Source of the DNA: Fibrobacter sp. UBA4373
GTDB lineage: Bacteria; Fibrobacterota; Fibrobacteria; Fibrobacterales; Fibrobacteraceae
DNA length: 45,161 nucleotides
Assembly: GCA_002390045.1 (NCBI GenBank)
Contig: DGSB01000029.1
Span: 1 to 45,161 of the forward strand
Direction: 5' to 3'
Part shown: positions 8,386 through 17,138 of the stretch, piece by piece
How positions within the stretch are numbered: position 1 is the stretch's first letter
Layout: every line of letters starts with the position of its first letter
The notes under the pieces: generated by a model
What the model saw: the letters and a program-made list of their open reading frames with translations, nothing else
What the model was told of the DNA's origin: nothing
The model's database searches: none
Position numbers and translations under genes: made by a program

Positions 8386-8757
8386 TTAAAGTTCTGCCAC
8401 GGTTTCGATTTCCACAAGAGAACCTTTTGGAAGTCCAGAAACTTCGAAGCAGCTACGCGCCGGCTTGCTCACGAAATGCTTTTCGTAGACAGCATTGAAC
8501 GCGTTGAAGTCGCCAAGGTTCTTGAGGAAGCAAGTCGTCTTCACCACTTTCGAGATGTCGGAACCAGCCGCCTTGAGAATCGCTTCGACGTTCTTGCAAG
8601 CCTGTTCGGCCTGTTCTTCAATCGTCGATCCTTCTACGTTACCCGAAGCCGGATTGATAGGAATCTGGCCCGAAGTAAAAACAAAGTTCCCGGAAACAAT
8701 CGCCTGGGAATACGGGCCGATAGCTGCCGGAGCTTCTGCTGTATGAATGACCTTCAT
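8386..8757 (-). CDS. ridA: RidA family reactive intermediate/imine deaminase
   Basis: A 123-residue cytosolic protein of the RidA/YjgF/UK114 family, normally a trimer that hydrolyses 2-aminoacrylate and related enamine/imine intermediates from PLP enzymes. Recognised by AAIGPYSQAIVSGNFVFTSGQIP near residues 11-33, CKNVEAILKAAGSD near 53-66, and KPARSCFEVSGLPKGSLVEIE near 97-117. Arg100 corresponds to the substrate-carboxylate-binding arginine of the active subgroup. It lies 15 bp after alaS with AAAGGAG before the ATG, so it is probably co-transcribed with alaS. Function is assigned from the family. Confidence 0.94.
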   Translation of the reverse strand: MKVIHTAEAPAAIGPYSQAIVSGNFVFTSGQIPINPASGNVEGSTIEEQAEQACKNVEAILKAAGSDISKVVKTTCFLKNLGDFNAFNAVYEKHFVSKPARSCFEVSGLPKGSLVEIETVAEL

Positions 8758-8772
8758 GGATTTCTCCTTTGG

Positions 8773-11421
8773 TTATGCCCCGAGTTTCGTCTTCACGATA
8801 TCGGTTGCATGTTGGATGGCACCAGAAACCTTATCCACCTCGCGGGTACCGGCCTGGGCACGGTCCGGACGTCCACCGCCACGGCCGTTTGCATAAGCTG
8901 CGAGTTCCTTCACCAGATCGCCCGCCTTGATGCCCTTCTTTTGGAGAGCCTTACCGACGAGGACGGCGATGCTGCCGGCAGCTCCGCTCACATTGCCGAG
9001 CACGACGACTTCGTCGTCTGCAATCTTCTGAGCGATGCCGTCCAGGAGAGTCTTGAAACCGTCATCCGGAACCTTCGTGTCGCGGATGTAAAGTTTCGCT
9101 TCGCCGACCTGTTCCGGGTTCTTCAAAAGTTCAGCCGCAGCGGACGCTGCAATCTGAAGCTTTGCATCGGCGAGTTCCTTTTCGAGCTTGCGAGCATTTT
9201 CGAGAGTGAGTTCGAAACGTTCCACAATCGCATCGTTCTTGGCGCGAAGCTTGTCGCGCAAAACGGTGAGTACGGAATCTTCCAAGCGGAAGAGAGCCAT
9301 AGCGCCACGGCCCGTGAGAGCTTCGATACGGCGCACGCCCGAGCTCACGCTCGCTTCGGACACGATTTTGAACATTCCGATCGCGCCCGTATTCTTCACA
9401 TGGAGACCGCCGCAAAGTTCCTTCGAGAATTCTTCGCCGCAGGCACCCATCTTCACCACGCGAACTTCTTCGCCATACTTTTCTCCGAAGAGAGCCATAG
9501 CACCGCTAGCCTTCGCTTCATCGACGTTCATCACATCGGTGTTCACCGGGAGCGTTGCGCGGATCTTTTCGTTCACGATGTCTTCGACCTGCAGAATTTC
9601 TTCCTTGGTCATCGCCTGGAAGTGGCTAAAGTCAAAGCGGAGAAGTCCCGGTTCCACACGGCTACCCTGCTGAGCCACATGAGTGCCCAAGACCTGACGG
9701 AGGGCCGCCTGGAGCAAGTGCGTTGCGGAGTGGTTCGCACGGATATCGTCACGGAGACGCGTATCGACCTTGGCAACAAATTCCACGGACATCGTATCCT
9801 TGTTTGCTTCACCCTTGGTCACCTTACCACGGTGAACAATCGTATCGTTCACGCGGATCGTGTCAAAAATGGCGATGTCCAAGCCGTCCGCCTGAAGAAG
9901 ACCCTTATCGCCGACCTGACCGCCCATTTCTGCGTAGAACGGAGTCGTGTCGAGAACGATGGAAAGAATGCCCTTGTCTTCGCGATAGCGGAGCACCTTG
10001 ACTTTTGCGGTGTCTGCTTCGTAGCCGACGAACTGCGTCGAACCCACAGCGTATTCCGTCCAACCTTCAGAGCCCATCGTATTGATGCCCTTCTTCATGT
10101 TGGCACGTGCGCGGTCCTTCTGTTCCTGCATGCACTTTTCGTAGCCTTCTTCATCGATCAAAAGACCCTTTTCTTCGGCGAGAATTCCGGTGAGATCCGG
10201 CGGAAATCCATAGGTATCGTAAAGGAGGAACACCTTATCGCCCGGAATCTTTTCGCCCTTCTTCAAGTCAGCGGAAATGGATTCAAAGCGTTCAAGGCCA
10301 GCATCGAGAGTACGGATAAAGCTTTCTTCTTCGCTCTTGATGACATTTGCCACAAAGTCCTTGCGTTCGCGGATTTCCGGGAAAGCGTCTCCCATCGTAT
10401 CGGCGAGAACCTGGACGAGCTTGTAAATAAAGGCTTCCTTCTGTCCGAGGAGGCGGGCAAAACGGCTTGCACGGCGAAGAATGCGGCGAAGCACATAGCC
10501 ACGGCCTTCGTTACTCGGAAGAGCGCCATCCGCGATAGCAAAGGAAAGGGCGCGAAGGTGGTCTGCGATCACGCGGTGCGGAGTACCCTTTTCGTTGTCG
10601 CTATACGGAACGCCAGAAAGTTCTGCCACCTTGTTGATGATCGGGGTGAACACGTCCGTATCGTAGTTGCTGGTTTTGCCTTGCAAAATGGCGCAAATGC
10701 GTTCAAAGCCCATGCCGGTATCTACGTTCTTCGCCTTGAGCGGAACGAGGGAGCCGTCGGAAAGGCGTTCATACTGCATGAACACGTTGTTCCAGATTTC
10801 GATGTAACGGTCATTTTCTCCGTTCACACCTTTAATCGGATCCTTGAAAGTTTCGGCCTGCGTTGCCAAGTCGCCACGGTCATAATGAATTTCGGAACAT
10901 GGACCGCAAGGGCCGGTGTCACCCATTTCCCAGAAGTTCGAATGTCCGTCGAAGCGCATAATGCGATCGTCCGGAAGACCCGAAACGTCCTTCCAGATCT
11001 GCCAAGCTTCGTCATCATCTTCGTAAACAGTCGCAAAGAGACGTTCCTTCGGGAGCTTCCAGACTTCGGTCAAAAGTTCCCAAGCCCAAGCAATCGCTTC
11101 TTTCTTGTAATAGTCGCCAAAGGACCAGTTGCCGAGCATTTCAAAGAAAGTATGGTGGTAATTGTCACGACCGACCACATCCAAGTCATTGTGCTTGCCC
11201 GAAACGCGAAGGCACTTCTGACTGTTGCAAACACGCTTCCAACCCTTCGGATTATCTCCGAGGAAAATCGCCTTGAACTGGTTCATGCCGGCGTTGGTGA
11301 ACATCAGCGTCGGATCGTCATGCGGTACGACCGGCGAGCTGCGGACAAACAAGTGTCCTTTGGATTCGAAAAACTTGATAAAGGATTCGCGCACCTGCGC
11401 GGAAGTCATCTTTTCTGCCAT
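8773..11421 (-). CDS. alaS: Alanyl-tRNA synthetase
   Basis: An 882-residue class II aminoacyl-tRNA synthetase that charges tRNA-Ala and edits mischarged Ser/Gly; about the normal size of 875. The catalytic domain starts MAEKMTSAQVRESFIKFFES, with the class II signature FTNAGMNQFK near 41-50. The editing domain has the zinc ligands NHSATHLL (HxxxH) and CGGLH (CxxxH). The C-terminal DHHA1-like domain has NGRGGGRPDRAQAGT close to the end. The ATG at 11421 is preferred over an upstream TTG at 11460 because AAAGGT precedes it and the family starts there. It is followed by ridA 15 bp downstream, with a shared terminator. Confidence 0.97.
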   Translation of the reverse strand: MAEKMTSAQVRESFIKFFESKGHLFVRSSPVVPHDDPTLMFTNAGMNQFKAIFLGDNPKGWKRVCNSQKCLRVSGKHNDLDVVGRDNYHHTFFEMLGNWSFGDYYKKEAIAWAWELLTEVWKLPKERLFATVYEDDDEAWQIWKDVSGLPDDRIMRFDGHSNFWEMGDTGPCGPCSEIHYDRGDLATQAETFKDPIKGVNGENDRYIEIWNNVFMQYERLSDGSLVPLKAKNVDTGMGFERICAILQGKTSNYDTDVFTPIINKVAELSGVPYSDNEKGTPHRVIADHLRALSFAIADGALPSNEGRGYVLRRILRRASRFARLLGQKEAFIYKLVQVLADTMGDAFPEIRERKDFVANVIKSEEESFIRTLDAGLERFESISADLKKGEKIPGDKVFLLYDTYGFPPDLTGILAEEKGLLIDEEGYEKCMQEQKDRARANMKKGINTMGSEGWTEYAVGSTQFVGYEADTAKVKVLRYREDKGILSIVLDTTPFYAEMGGQVGDKGLLQADGLDIAIFDTIRVNDTIVHRGKVTKGEANKDTMSVEFVAKVDTRLRDDIRANHSATHLLQAALRQVLGTHVAQQGSRVEPGLLRFDFSHFQAMTKEEILQVEDIVNEKIRATLPVNTDVMNVDEAKASGAMALFGEKYGEEVRVVKMGACGEEFSKELCGGLHVKNTGAIGMFKIVSEASVSSGVRRIEALTGRGAMALFRLEDSVLTVLRDKLRAKNDAIVERFELTLENARKLEKELADAKLQIAASAAAELLKNPEQVGEAKLYIRDTKVPDDGFKTLLDGIAQKIADDEVVVLGNVSGAAGSIAVLVGKALQKKGIKAGDLVKELAAYANGRGGGRPDRAQAGTREVDKVSGAIQHATDIVKTKLGA

Positions 11422-11460
11422 AAGTTTACCTTTGGATTTATCCGGCGGCAAAGTTAGCAA

Positions 11461-11493
11461 AAAAAAGGACCGGAAAACTTTCCGGCCCTTTTT
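11461..11493 (-). terminator. Intrinsic terminator after the M6 protease gene
   Basis: On the minus strand AAAAAGGGCCGGAAA pairs with TTTCCGGTCCTTTTTT (one G-U pair, 2-nt minimal loop), ending in a T run. It lies 20 bp after the protease stop and ahead of the alaS start at 11421. Confidence 0.87.
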
Positions 11494-11512
11494 GGTTGAT
11501 GGAAAAACTGGG

Positions 11513-13912
11513 TTAATGCACCGCCATGCGCTTTAACGACAAAATCCGCCCGTTTTGAGAAAGCCTGACCAAGAAAACGCCCTTCACCGAAAGATTTTCC
11601 AGTTCAAGCGTCTTCGAAAATCCATAAAACGAATCCCGGTAAAGGATCTTCCCCGAAAGATCGTACACGGTTAAATCCTTTTTGCCCACAAGCGAAGTAT
11701 TCGCCTGAAGAAGATTCCCATGAACTTGGAACGAAGAAACCGCATTTTGCTGATTTAGCAAAGCGATCACTGAAGAATTTTCAGACTGTGCGTCCGAAGA
11801 ATCCGATACAATCGTGATTTTAAATTCAAGATCGACTCGTTTTTGTCCATAAACAAGAGCCTGCCTAATCGTGTAAGATTTTCCGATTTCCGTTTTGAGA
11901 GGATACTGGCCGATTTTTGCAATCCCTTCCGAAAGATCCAATTCCGAGAATACCCGAGCCACGGATCCTTCCGAATCCCAATTGCAAACATTTCCGGAAG
12001 CATCGAACCAATTACCAGGAGCCGATGCCGTCGAAGTCGGATTGAGCGAGCCATCGGATTCCACCGCATAATAGAGAAGATCTCCCGAAGCAAAGAGGGA
12101 GCTTGCAGAACCGGCAACCCCGAGCGATTCCAAAGCCTCGTTCACATCTACAGACACCGACGTATACAGGGAATCTTTTTGCAACTTGACAGCATAGGTA
12201 AACGATTCCGTCAATAGTTCCACGCTAGAACTCGAAACATCCGTTTCGCTCGAACTTGAAAGTTCCACGCTAGAACTCGAACTTTCCACGACACAAGTTT
12301 CCACCGAAATCCCGTTCTGCGTTGCAAAGCAAACCTTTTCATCCTCTTCCAAAATGTTGTACAAATTCACTCCCAAGTTCACTCCAGCCCAGGAATTCAT
12401 CGCCGTAAAAGAATTCACATTTTGAGAGCCAGGAAAAACGTCATCGACCAAGTGGGTAAAGTCAAAACCATCGTAATACCCCGTCACTTTTAAATTTCCC
12501 GCTTCGACGACATCGATTCTCTGATGGCTGGCCACATCATTCAAAACATCTTTATTCCAAGCGGTCTGATCGTAATCAATATGCCAAATCAAAAGGCCAT
12601 GATTCGGGAGAGATGCATCCCATCCGCTCTGTTGGCGATTTTCGATTACGTACCATTCATCGGCTTTTCCGCTTACCGGAACCTTGTACGCCTGATTCGA
12701 AGAATTCAAGCCTTCGAGAACCGTTACTCCGGAAGAGGAACTCAGAGTCGTATAAGACATCCAGCCCATAAATTCCTTTTCAAACGCACTGTAACCGACC
12801 GGTTTACCGCCACCGTTATTGTACATCCCTGTCGACATCACATCCCAAGCATGCGTCCCCGGAGCCTGATAGGCATTGTTAGAAAAATCGTCATAGCAAT
12901 CCGAAGCGGCTACGCAGTAATGATCTTTCAAACCCATCGTATGGCTGAATTCATGCACAAAAGTTGCGATCGGCAAAAGTTTCGTCGCGCTGGACATCTG
13001 GTTGATGATAAAATACGAATTGAACTTTTTCGAACTTCCGGCACTGATTTTTCCCCCATCCCACTGCAATTCGTACTGATAGCCCCCTAAATTATTGGCC
13101 GCGGATTCCGTCCCCGCATAAAGAACCGCAGTCGCATCGATATCGCCATCCCCATCCGAATCATACAAGCTCGGATCAAAATTCGGATAGTTGACCTTAA
13201 GGCTTGCTATCGCTTCTTCGATGAGTGTATGAACCGAATTGGTATAGCTTGAAAGGGAATTCGAAACGGAAACCAGATAGATGTCAAAGGTCGGAACAAA
13301 AATTCCATTGGACTGATCTCTGAAATAATCCTTGACAGAGCCCAAATGGTTATTCTCCGCATAGCCGACTTTATTCAGCTGATTCCAATATTTTGCAGAA
13401 TCCGCATTGGAGGCGCTTGGAGACGCCACCAACAAGACCGGGAAACGGTTGGTACCCGTCGCATGGGAATTTGCACTCGGAAGCCGAAGCAAAGGAATTG
13501 TATTTTCCGCAGACGGCACCCATTCCGATTTCTTTTCTTCCCCATTTTGATCGGGGCGTTCAAGCTTATTCGGATTTTTCTTTTGATGCGACTTTCGCAC
13601 TTTGGACTTATCGAGTTTTTGCAAAAAAGACTTGTCGGAAGCATCTCGCAGATCTGCATTCTTCGCTTTGACAGAACTGGCCTCCCCCTCTTCATCCACA
13701 TAGTAATAGACGCCGTTTGAATCGGAAATGACAAGATAACCGTCTACGGTTTGCGTATAGCGATAATGTTCATCGCCTCCGTTCCGAAGGGTGAGCGAAT
13801 CGCCCGCGTTGTCTATCGAGTAGGGAGTCGGATTCGCAGGAAACGCCCAAAGGCCAGCAGAAAATAGCGACGCGCTTGCAAGCAAAAAGTACTTTTTCAA
13901 GTTCCATTTCAT
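11513..13912 (-). CDS. Secreted M6 family metalloprotease with Ser-rich linker and C-terminal sorting-like domain
   Basis: A 799-residue exported zinc protease (M6, immune inhibitor A type). Residues 1-23 are a signal peptide (MKWNLKKYFLLASASLFSAG...). The propeptide-like region carries charged Lys/Arg/Glu runs near 100-130. The catalytic part has the zinc motif HEFSHTMGLKDH (H320 to H331) and a Met-turn-like WDVMSTGMY (356-364). DSDGDGDIDA at 251-260 resembles a calcium-binding loop. A Ser-rich linker (about 544-565, SSSSVE repeats) leads to an unrecognised beta-rich domain, and the last 75 residues (LTVYDLSGKILYRDSF ... GVFLVRLSQNGR) resemble a type IX secretion tail. AGGAGG precedes the ATG. 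Substrate unknown; extracellular or surface protein turnover is likely. Confidence 0.93.
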   Translation of the reverse strand: MKWNLKKYFLLASASLFSAGLWAFPANPTPYSIDNAGDSLTLRNGGDEHYRYTQTVDGYLVISDSNGVYYYVDEEGEASSVKAKNADLRDASDKSFLQKLDKSKVRKSHQKKNPNKLERPDQNGEEKKSEWVPSAENTIPLLRLPSANSHATGTNRFPVLLVASPSASNADSAKYWNQLNKVGYAENNHLGSVKDYFRDQSNGIFVPTFDIYLVSVSNSLSSYTNSVHTLIEEAIASLKVNYPNFDPSLYDSDGDGDIDATAVLYAGTESAANNLGGYQYELQWDGGKISAGSSKKFNSYFIINQMSSATKLLPIATFVHEFSHTMGLKDHYCVAASDCYDDFSNNAYQAPGTHAWDVMSTGMYNNGGGKPVGYSAFEKEFMGWMSYTTLSSSSGVTVLEGLNSSNQAYKVPVSGKADEWYVIENRQQSGWDASLPNHGLLIWHIDYDQTAWNKDVLNDVASHQRIDVVEAGNLKVTGYYDGFDFTHLVDDVFPGSQNVNSFTAMNSWAGVNLGVNLYNILEEDEKVCFATQNGISVETCVVESSSSSVELSSSSETDVSSSSVELLTESFTYAVKLQKDSLYTSVSVDVNEALESLGVAGSASSLFASGDLLYYAVESDGSLNPTSTASAPGNWFDASGNVCNWDSEGSVARVFSELDLSEGIAKIGQYPLKTEIGKSYTIRQALVYGQKRVDLEFKITIVSDSSDAQSENSSVIALLNQQNAVSSFQVHGNLLQANTSLVGKKDLTVYDLSGKILYRDSFYGFSKTLELENLSVKGVFLVRLSQNGRILSLKRMAVH

Positions 13913-14032
13913 CTTAAGCCTCCTACAGCCTTGTCTCTGTAAACTAAGCTCAAAAAATTCAACTCATTCTCACTTCTGGCCACTATCCGTGTAAACGGTG
14001 TTTAATTAACGATTTTTTACAAATCATATAAC

Positions 14033-14040
14033 TATATTTG
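14033..14040 (+). promoter_or_regulatory. TATATTTG promoter-like box directly before der
   Basis: TATATTTG matches the Bacteroidota -7 box TAnnTTTG and ends 4 nt before the der GTG. There is no room for a Shine-Dalgarno leader, so the transcript is predicted to be leaderless. The same box with the same spacing and the same ACGTG junction precedes the gene at 26305. No clear -33 TTG element was found upstream. An ACAAAT...ATTTGT inverted repeat overlaps the box. Confidence 0.55.
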
Positions 14041-14044
14041 TAAC

Positions 14045-15475
14045 GTGGCTAAATTACCTATCGTTTGTATCGTAGGACGCCCGAACGTGGGCAAGTCCTC
14101 TCTTTTCAATCGCATCCTCGGACGCAGAGCCGCGGTCGTTTCCGATCGTGAAGGCGTGACCCGCGACCGTCATTATCAGACGGCAACTTACAAGGGCCGT
14201 GAATTCACCGTCGTCGACACTGGCGGATTCCTTCCGGATGACACGATTGACGTCCTCGCCGCCAACGTGCGCGACCAAATTTTCACCGCAATCCAGGAAG
14301 CAGACCTGGTGCTGTTTATGGTTGACGCCCGAGTCGGTATCACAAAGCTTGACGATCAATTCGCTCGAATGATCCGCAAGCTCGACAAGCAATGTCTCTT
14401 GATTGCGAACAAAAGCGAAGCGCCGGAAGACCGCTCCGAAAGCTGGGAATTTTTCTCGCTCGGCATGGGTCAACCGCGTACGATCAGCGCGCTCACCGGG
14501 TACGCCTGTCTTTCGCTTTTGGACGAAGTCATTTCGATTCTCCCCAAAAAAGGTCAGTCCGAAAAAGAAGAAAAGCGTCCGATCCGCTTTGCCATTCTTG
14601 GACGTCCAAATGCGGGCAAGTCTACCCTGCTGAACCGTCTTTTAGGCGAAGAACGCGTTGTCGTTTCCGATATTCCGGGCACGACCCGCGATTCGATCGA
14701 CTGCACCTTTACCGTCGACGGAGAAAAGTTCGTCGTGACCGACACTGCCGGTCTCCGCAAAAAGGCGAAAGTCGAAGATGAAGTCGAAATTTTCAGCAAC
14801 ATGCGCACCGAAGAAAGCATCCGCCGTTCGGATCTTTCCGTTCTCATGATCGACTCGACTCTCGGCATTTCGGAACAGGACTTCCGCATTATCCAGAGCA
14901 TCCGTCAAGCAGGCAAAGGCCTCATCATCCTTTTGAACAAGTGGGACATCCTTCCGGACAAAACGGAAAAATCCTTTGACCACATGGTGAAGGCGATGCG
15001 CGAACGTGAACCGATGTTCGAATTCACCCCGATCCTTTCGATCAGCGCCAAGGAAGGCTTGCGCGTGCACCGCATTCTGCAAGAAATCAAGACCGTTTAC
15101 GCAAACTGCCGTCGCGTCATCGGGCGCGACCGGATTGCCGAAGTCTTTGCAGAAGCCTGCCAAAAGAATCCGCATCCAGCTCACCAGGGCCGCTTGGTCA
15201 AGCTCACCCGAGCCTGCCAGATCATGGTCGAACCTCCGGTCATCGACATCGAAACCAAGAACCCGGACGCCGTCGACGAATCTTACAAGCGTTATCTTCT
15301 CAAAACCTTCTTCGAAGCGTTCCATCTGAACGGTGCGCCGCTCCGCTTGAATTTTGACACCAAACTTATTTTAAGAAAGGACGAAGATCTTGAACAGTTT
15401 ACTCTCGCTTCCGATAGCGTATCTCCTCGGGTCCATTCCGACCGCCGTGTGGGTCGCAAAGATCATCAACGGTAA
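14045..15475 (+). CDS. der: GTPase Der (EngA), tandem-GTPase ribosome assembly factor
   Basis: A 476-residue essential GTPase needed for 50S subunit maturation. G domain 1 has GRPNVGKSS (G1, residues 11-19), then DTGG (G3) and ANKSE at the G4 position. G domain 2 has GRPNAGKST (about 185-193), DTAGLRKKAKVEDEVE and NKWD. The C-terminal KH-like domain ends near APLRLNFDTKLILRK. The start is GTG at 14045, with no Shine-Dalgarno sequence and a TATATTTG box 4 nt upstream. The first G4 motif reads NKSE instead of the usual NKxD, which may weaken guanine recognition. The last 28 codons overlap the plsY reading frame by 86 bases and do not resemble the usual Der C terminus. Confidence 0.96.
   Translation: MAKLPIVCIVGRPNVGKSSLFNRILGRRAAVVSDREGVTRDRHYQTATYKGREFTVVDTGGFLPDDTIDVLAANVRDQIFTAIQEADLVLFMVDARVGITKLDDQFARMIRKLDKQCLLIANKSEAPEDRSESWEFFSLGMGQPRTISALTGYACLSLLDEVISILPKKGQSEKEEKRPIRFAILGRPNAGKSTLLNRLLGEERVVVSDIPGTTRDSIDCTFTVDGEKFVVTDTAGLRKKAKVEDEVEIFSNMRTEESIRRSDLSVLMIDSTLGISEQDFRIIQSIRQAGKGLIILLNKWDILPDKTEKSFDHMVKAMREREPMFEFTPILSISAKEGLRVHRILQEIKTVYANCRRVIGRDRIAEVFAEACQKNPHPAHQGRLVKLTRACQIMVEPPVIDIETKNPDAVDESYKRYLLKTFFEAFHLNGAPLRLNFDTKLILRKDEDLEQFTLASDSVSPRVHSDRRVGRKDHQR
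15373..15392 (+). promoter_or_regulatory. Ribosome binding site deciding the plsY TTG start inside der
   Basis: AAGAAAGGA at 15373-15381 lies 8 nt before TTG at 15390. The reading frame that follows matches the PlsY N terminus from its first residues, so initiation at this TTG, within der, is supported. Confidence 0.75.
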
Positions 15476-16052
15476 AGATTACGACATCCGTAACTACGGA
15501 TCCAAGAATTCCGGCCTCACGAATACGATCCGCGTCCTTGGCGTGAAGCCAGCGCTGCCGGTCGTGATTGTCGATCTTTTAAAAGGTTTCTTTGCCCCGA
15601 CGATTGCCGTCTGGATGAACGAAGCCTCCAAGGCGGCTGGCGGTCCGGATTACTTCTGGCTTCCGCTCGTATGCGGTCTGCTCGCGATCCTCGGCCATAG
15701 CTTTACCTGCTTTGCGGGTTTCCGAGGCGGTAAAGGCGTTTTGACAGCTTTTGGCGTTTTCCTCGCTCTCACTCCGGTTACAGCCCTTGGAGCTTTTGCC
15801 GTCTGGTGCATTTTGACCTTTACGACCAAATACGTTTCCGTCGGAAGCATCTTTGCATGCATTACCTTGGCGGGTCTTGCCACATTCGGCTATGCAGCGC
15901 CGGATATCTATCCGCACGACCACGTGAACGAAGGAATTCTTGCCATTGCCTGGATTGTCGCCGTGTTTGTCATTTACAAGCATAAGGCAAATATCAAGCG
16001 TTTGATGAACGGAACAGAAAACGGCTTTGGCAAAAAGAAGAAAAAAGTGTAG
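15390..16052 (+). CDS. plsY: Glycerol-3-phosphate acyltransferase PlsY
   Basis: A 220-residue inner-membrane enzyme that transfers an acyl group from acyl-phosphate to glycerol-3-phosphate, the first step of phospholipid synthesis. The three PlsY motifs are visible: AYLLGSIPTAVWVAK (residues 10-24), GSKNSGLTNTIRVLG (about 36-50) and GHSFTCFAGFRGGKGVLTAFGV (about 102-123). The hydrophobic segments fit the usual multi-pass topology. Translation starts at TTG, 86 bases before the end of der and in a different frame. gpsA, which makes its substrate, follows 50 bp downstream. Confidence 0.95.
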   Translation: MNSLLSLPIAYLLGSIPTAVWVAKIINGKDYDIRNYGSKNSGLTNTIRVLGVKPALPVVIVDLLKGFFAPTIAVWMNEASKAAGGPDYFWLPLVCGLLAILGHSFTCFAGFRGGKGVLTAFGVFLALTPVTALGAFAVWCILTFTTKYVSVGSIFACITLAGLATFGYAAPDIYPHDHVNEGILAIAWIVAVFVIYKHKANIKRLMNGTENGFGKKKKKV

Positions 16053-16102
16053 TTTCCTAATTAGGGAACAAAATTGTTTCAAATATAAAGGCGATTTAAA
16101 TC

Positions 16103-17113
16103 ATGAACGTTACAGTACTCGGCACCGGCGGATGGGGACTTACCCTCGGCCAGGTTTTGAATGACAATGGACACAAGGTTTCTTTCTGGACTTTCTCACA
16201 AGCAGAAGTTGACCTGCTTTCCACCGAACACCAGTACAAGGACAAGCTTCCTGGCGTCATTTTCCCGGATTCGTTTACTTACACGACCGACATGAACAAG
16301 GCTCTCGAAGGAGCTGAACTCGTTTTGATCGTCGTCCCGTCCCAGGTGATGGGCAACGTCTGCAAGACCTTTGCCAAGTGGAATCCGCAGGGCAAGATTC
16401 CGACCGTCGTCTGCGCCACGAAGGGCATTCTCGAAGGCACGGACCAGCGCATGAGCGAAGTCATCCTCGAAAACGTTCCTTGGCTCGACAGCGATCACGT
16501 GGTGACCCTTAGCGGTCCGACCCACGCCGAAGAAGTTTCCCGCCGCGTCTACACGGCAATCATTGCCGCTTGCCCGAACGAAGAATCGGCCAAGAAGGTT
16601 CAGCAGATTTTCAGCAATGACTACATCCGCATTTACACCTCTACCGACCAGATCGGTACGGAACTCTGCGGCTCCGTGAAGAACGTCATCGCAATCGCGA
16701 GTGGCATCCTTTACGGCATCGGTGCAGGCGACAACACTCGCGCCGCCCTCATCACTCGCGGTCAGGCAGAAATCTGCCGCCTCGGTCGCGCTCTCGGCGC
16801 AAACCCGAGCACGTTCGCAGGACTTGCCGGCATGGGCGACCTGATCGTGACCTGCCTTTCCCAGCATAGCCGTAACCGTTACGTCGGCGAATGCATCGGT
16901 AAGGGCGAAACCCTTTCCCAGGTGATGAGCCACATGAAGATGATCGCCGAAGGCGTTCCGACCTGCAAGAGCGCCAAGGCTCTCGCGGATTCTGTTCACG
17001 TGGAACTTCCGATCGTCAATGCGGTCTATGAAGTACTCTTCAACGACAAGAAGCCCGCAGAAGTGATTCACGAATTGATGAACCGCGATCTGAAGGCAGA
17101 AGCGGAATATTAA
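16103..17113 (+). CDS. gpsA: NAD(P)+-dependent glycerol-3-phosphate dehydrogenase
   Basis: A 336-residue cytosolic enzyme reducing dihydroxyacetone phosphate to sn-glycerol-3-phosphate. The Rossmann loop GTGGWG lies at residues 7-12 (GxGxxG), followed by the NAD-binding NDNGHKVSFW. VCATKGI and LSGPTHAEEV match conserved GpsA stretches, as does the catalytic-lysine region CGSVKNVIAIASGILYGIGAGDNTRAALITRG. Length is normal. An AAAGG stretch precedes the ATG at a rather long distance. Directly after plsY, it gives a der-plsY-gpsA arrangement seen in many bacteria. Confidence 0.96.
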   Translation: MNVTVLGTGGWGLTLGQVLNDNGHKVSFWTFSQAEVDLLSTEHQYKDKLPGVIFPDSFTYTTDMNKALEGAELVLIVVPSQVMGNVCKTFAKWNPQGKIPTVVCATKGILEGTDQRMSEVILENVPWLDSDHVVTLSGPTHAEEVSRRVYTAIIAACPNEESAKKVQQIFSNDYIRIYTSTDQIGTELCGSVKNVIAIASGILYGIGAGDNTRAALITRGQAEICRLGRALGANPSTFAGLAGMGDLIVTCLSQHSRNRYVGECIGKGETLSQVMSHMKMIAEGVPTCKSAKALADSVHVELPIVNAVYEVLFNDKKPAEVIHELMNRDLKAEAEY

Positions 17114-17138
17114 TTCTTCTTCATTTTCAGGGGAAACT

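Noticed and set aside
8476..11457. Plus-strand open frame of 993 codons opposite alaS
   Set aside because: It has no Shine-Dalgarno sequence, no recognisable motif and an odd composition (His, Phe and Arg rich). It is fully explained as the antisense of alaS and part of ridA, both with clear family signatures.
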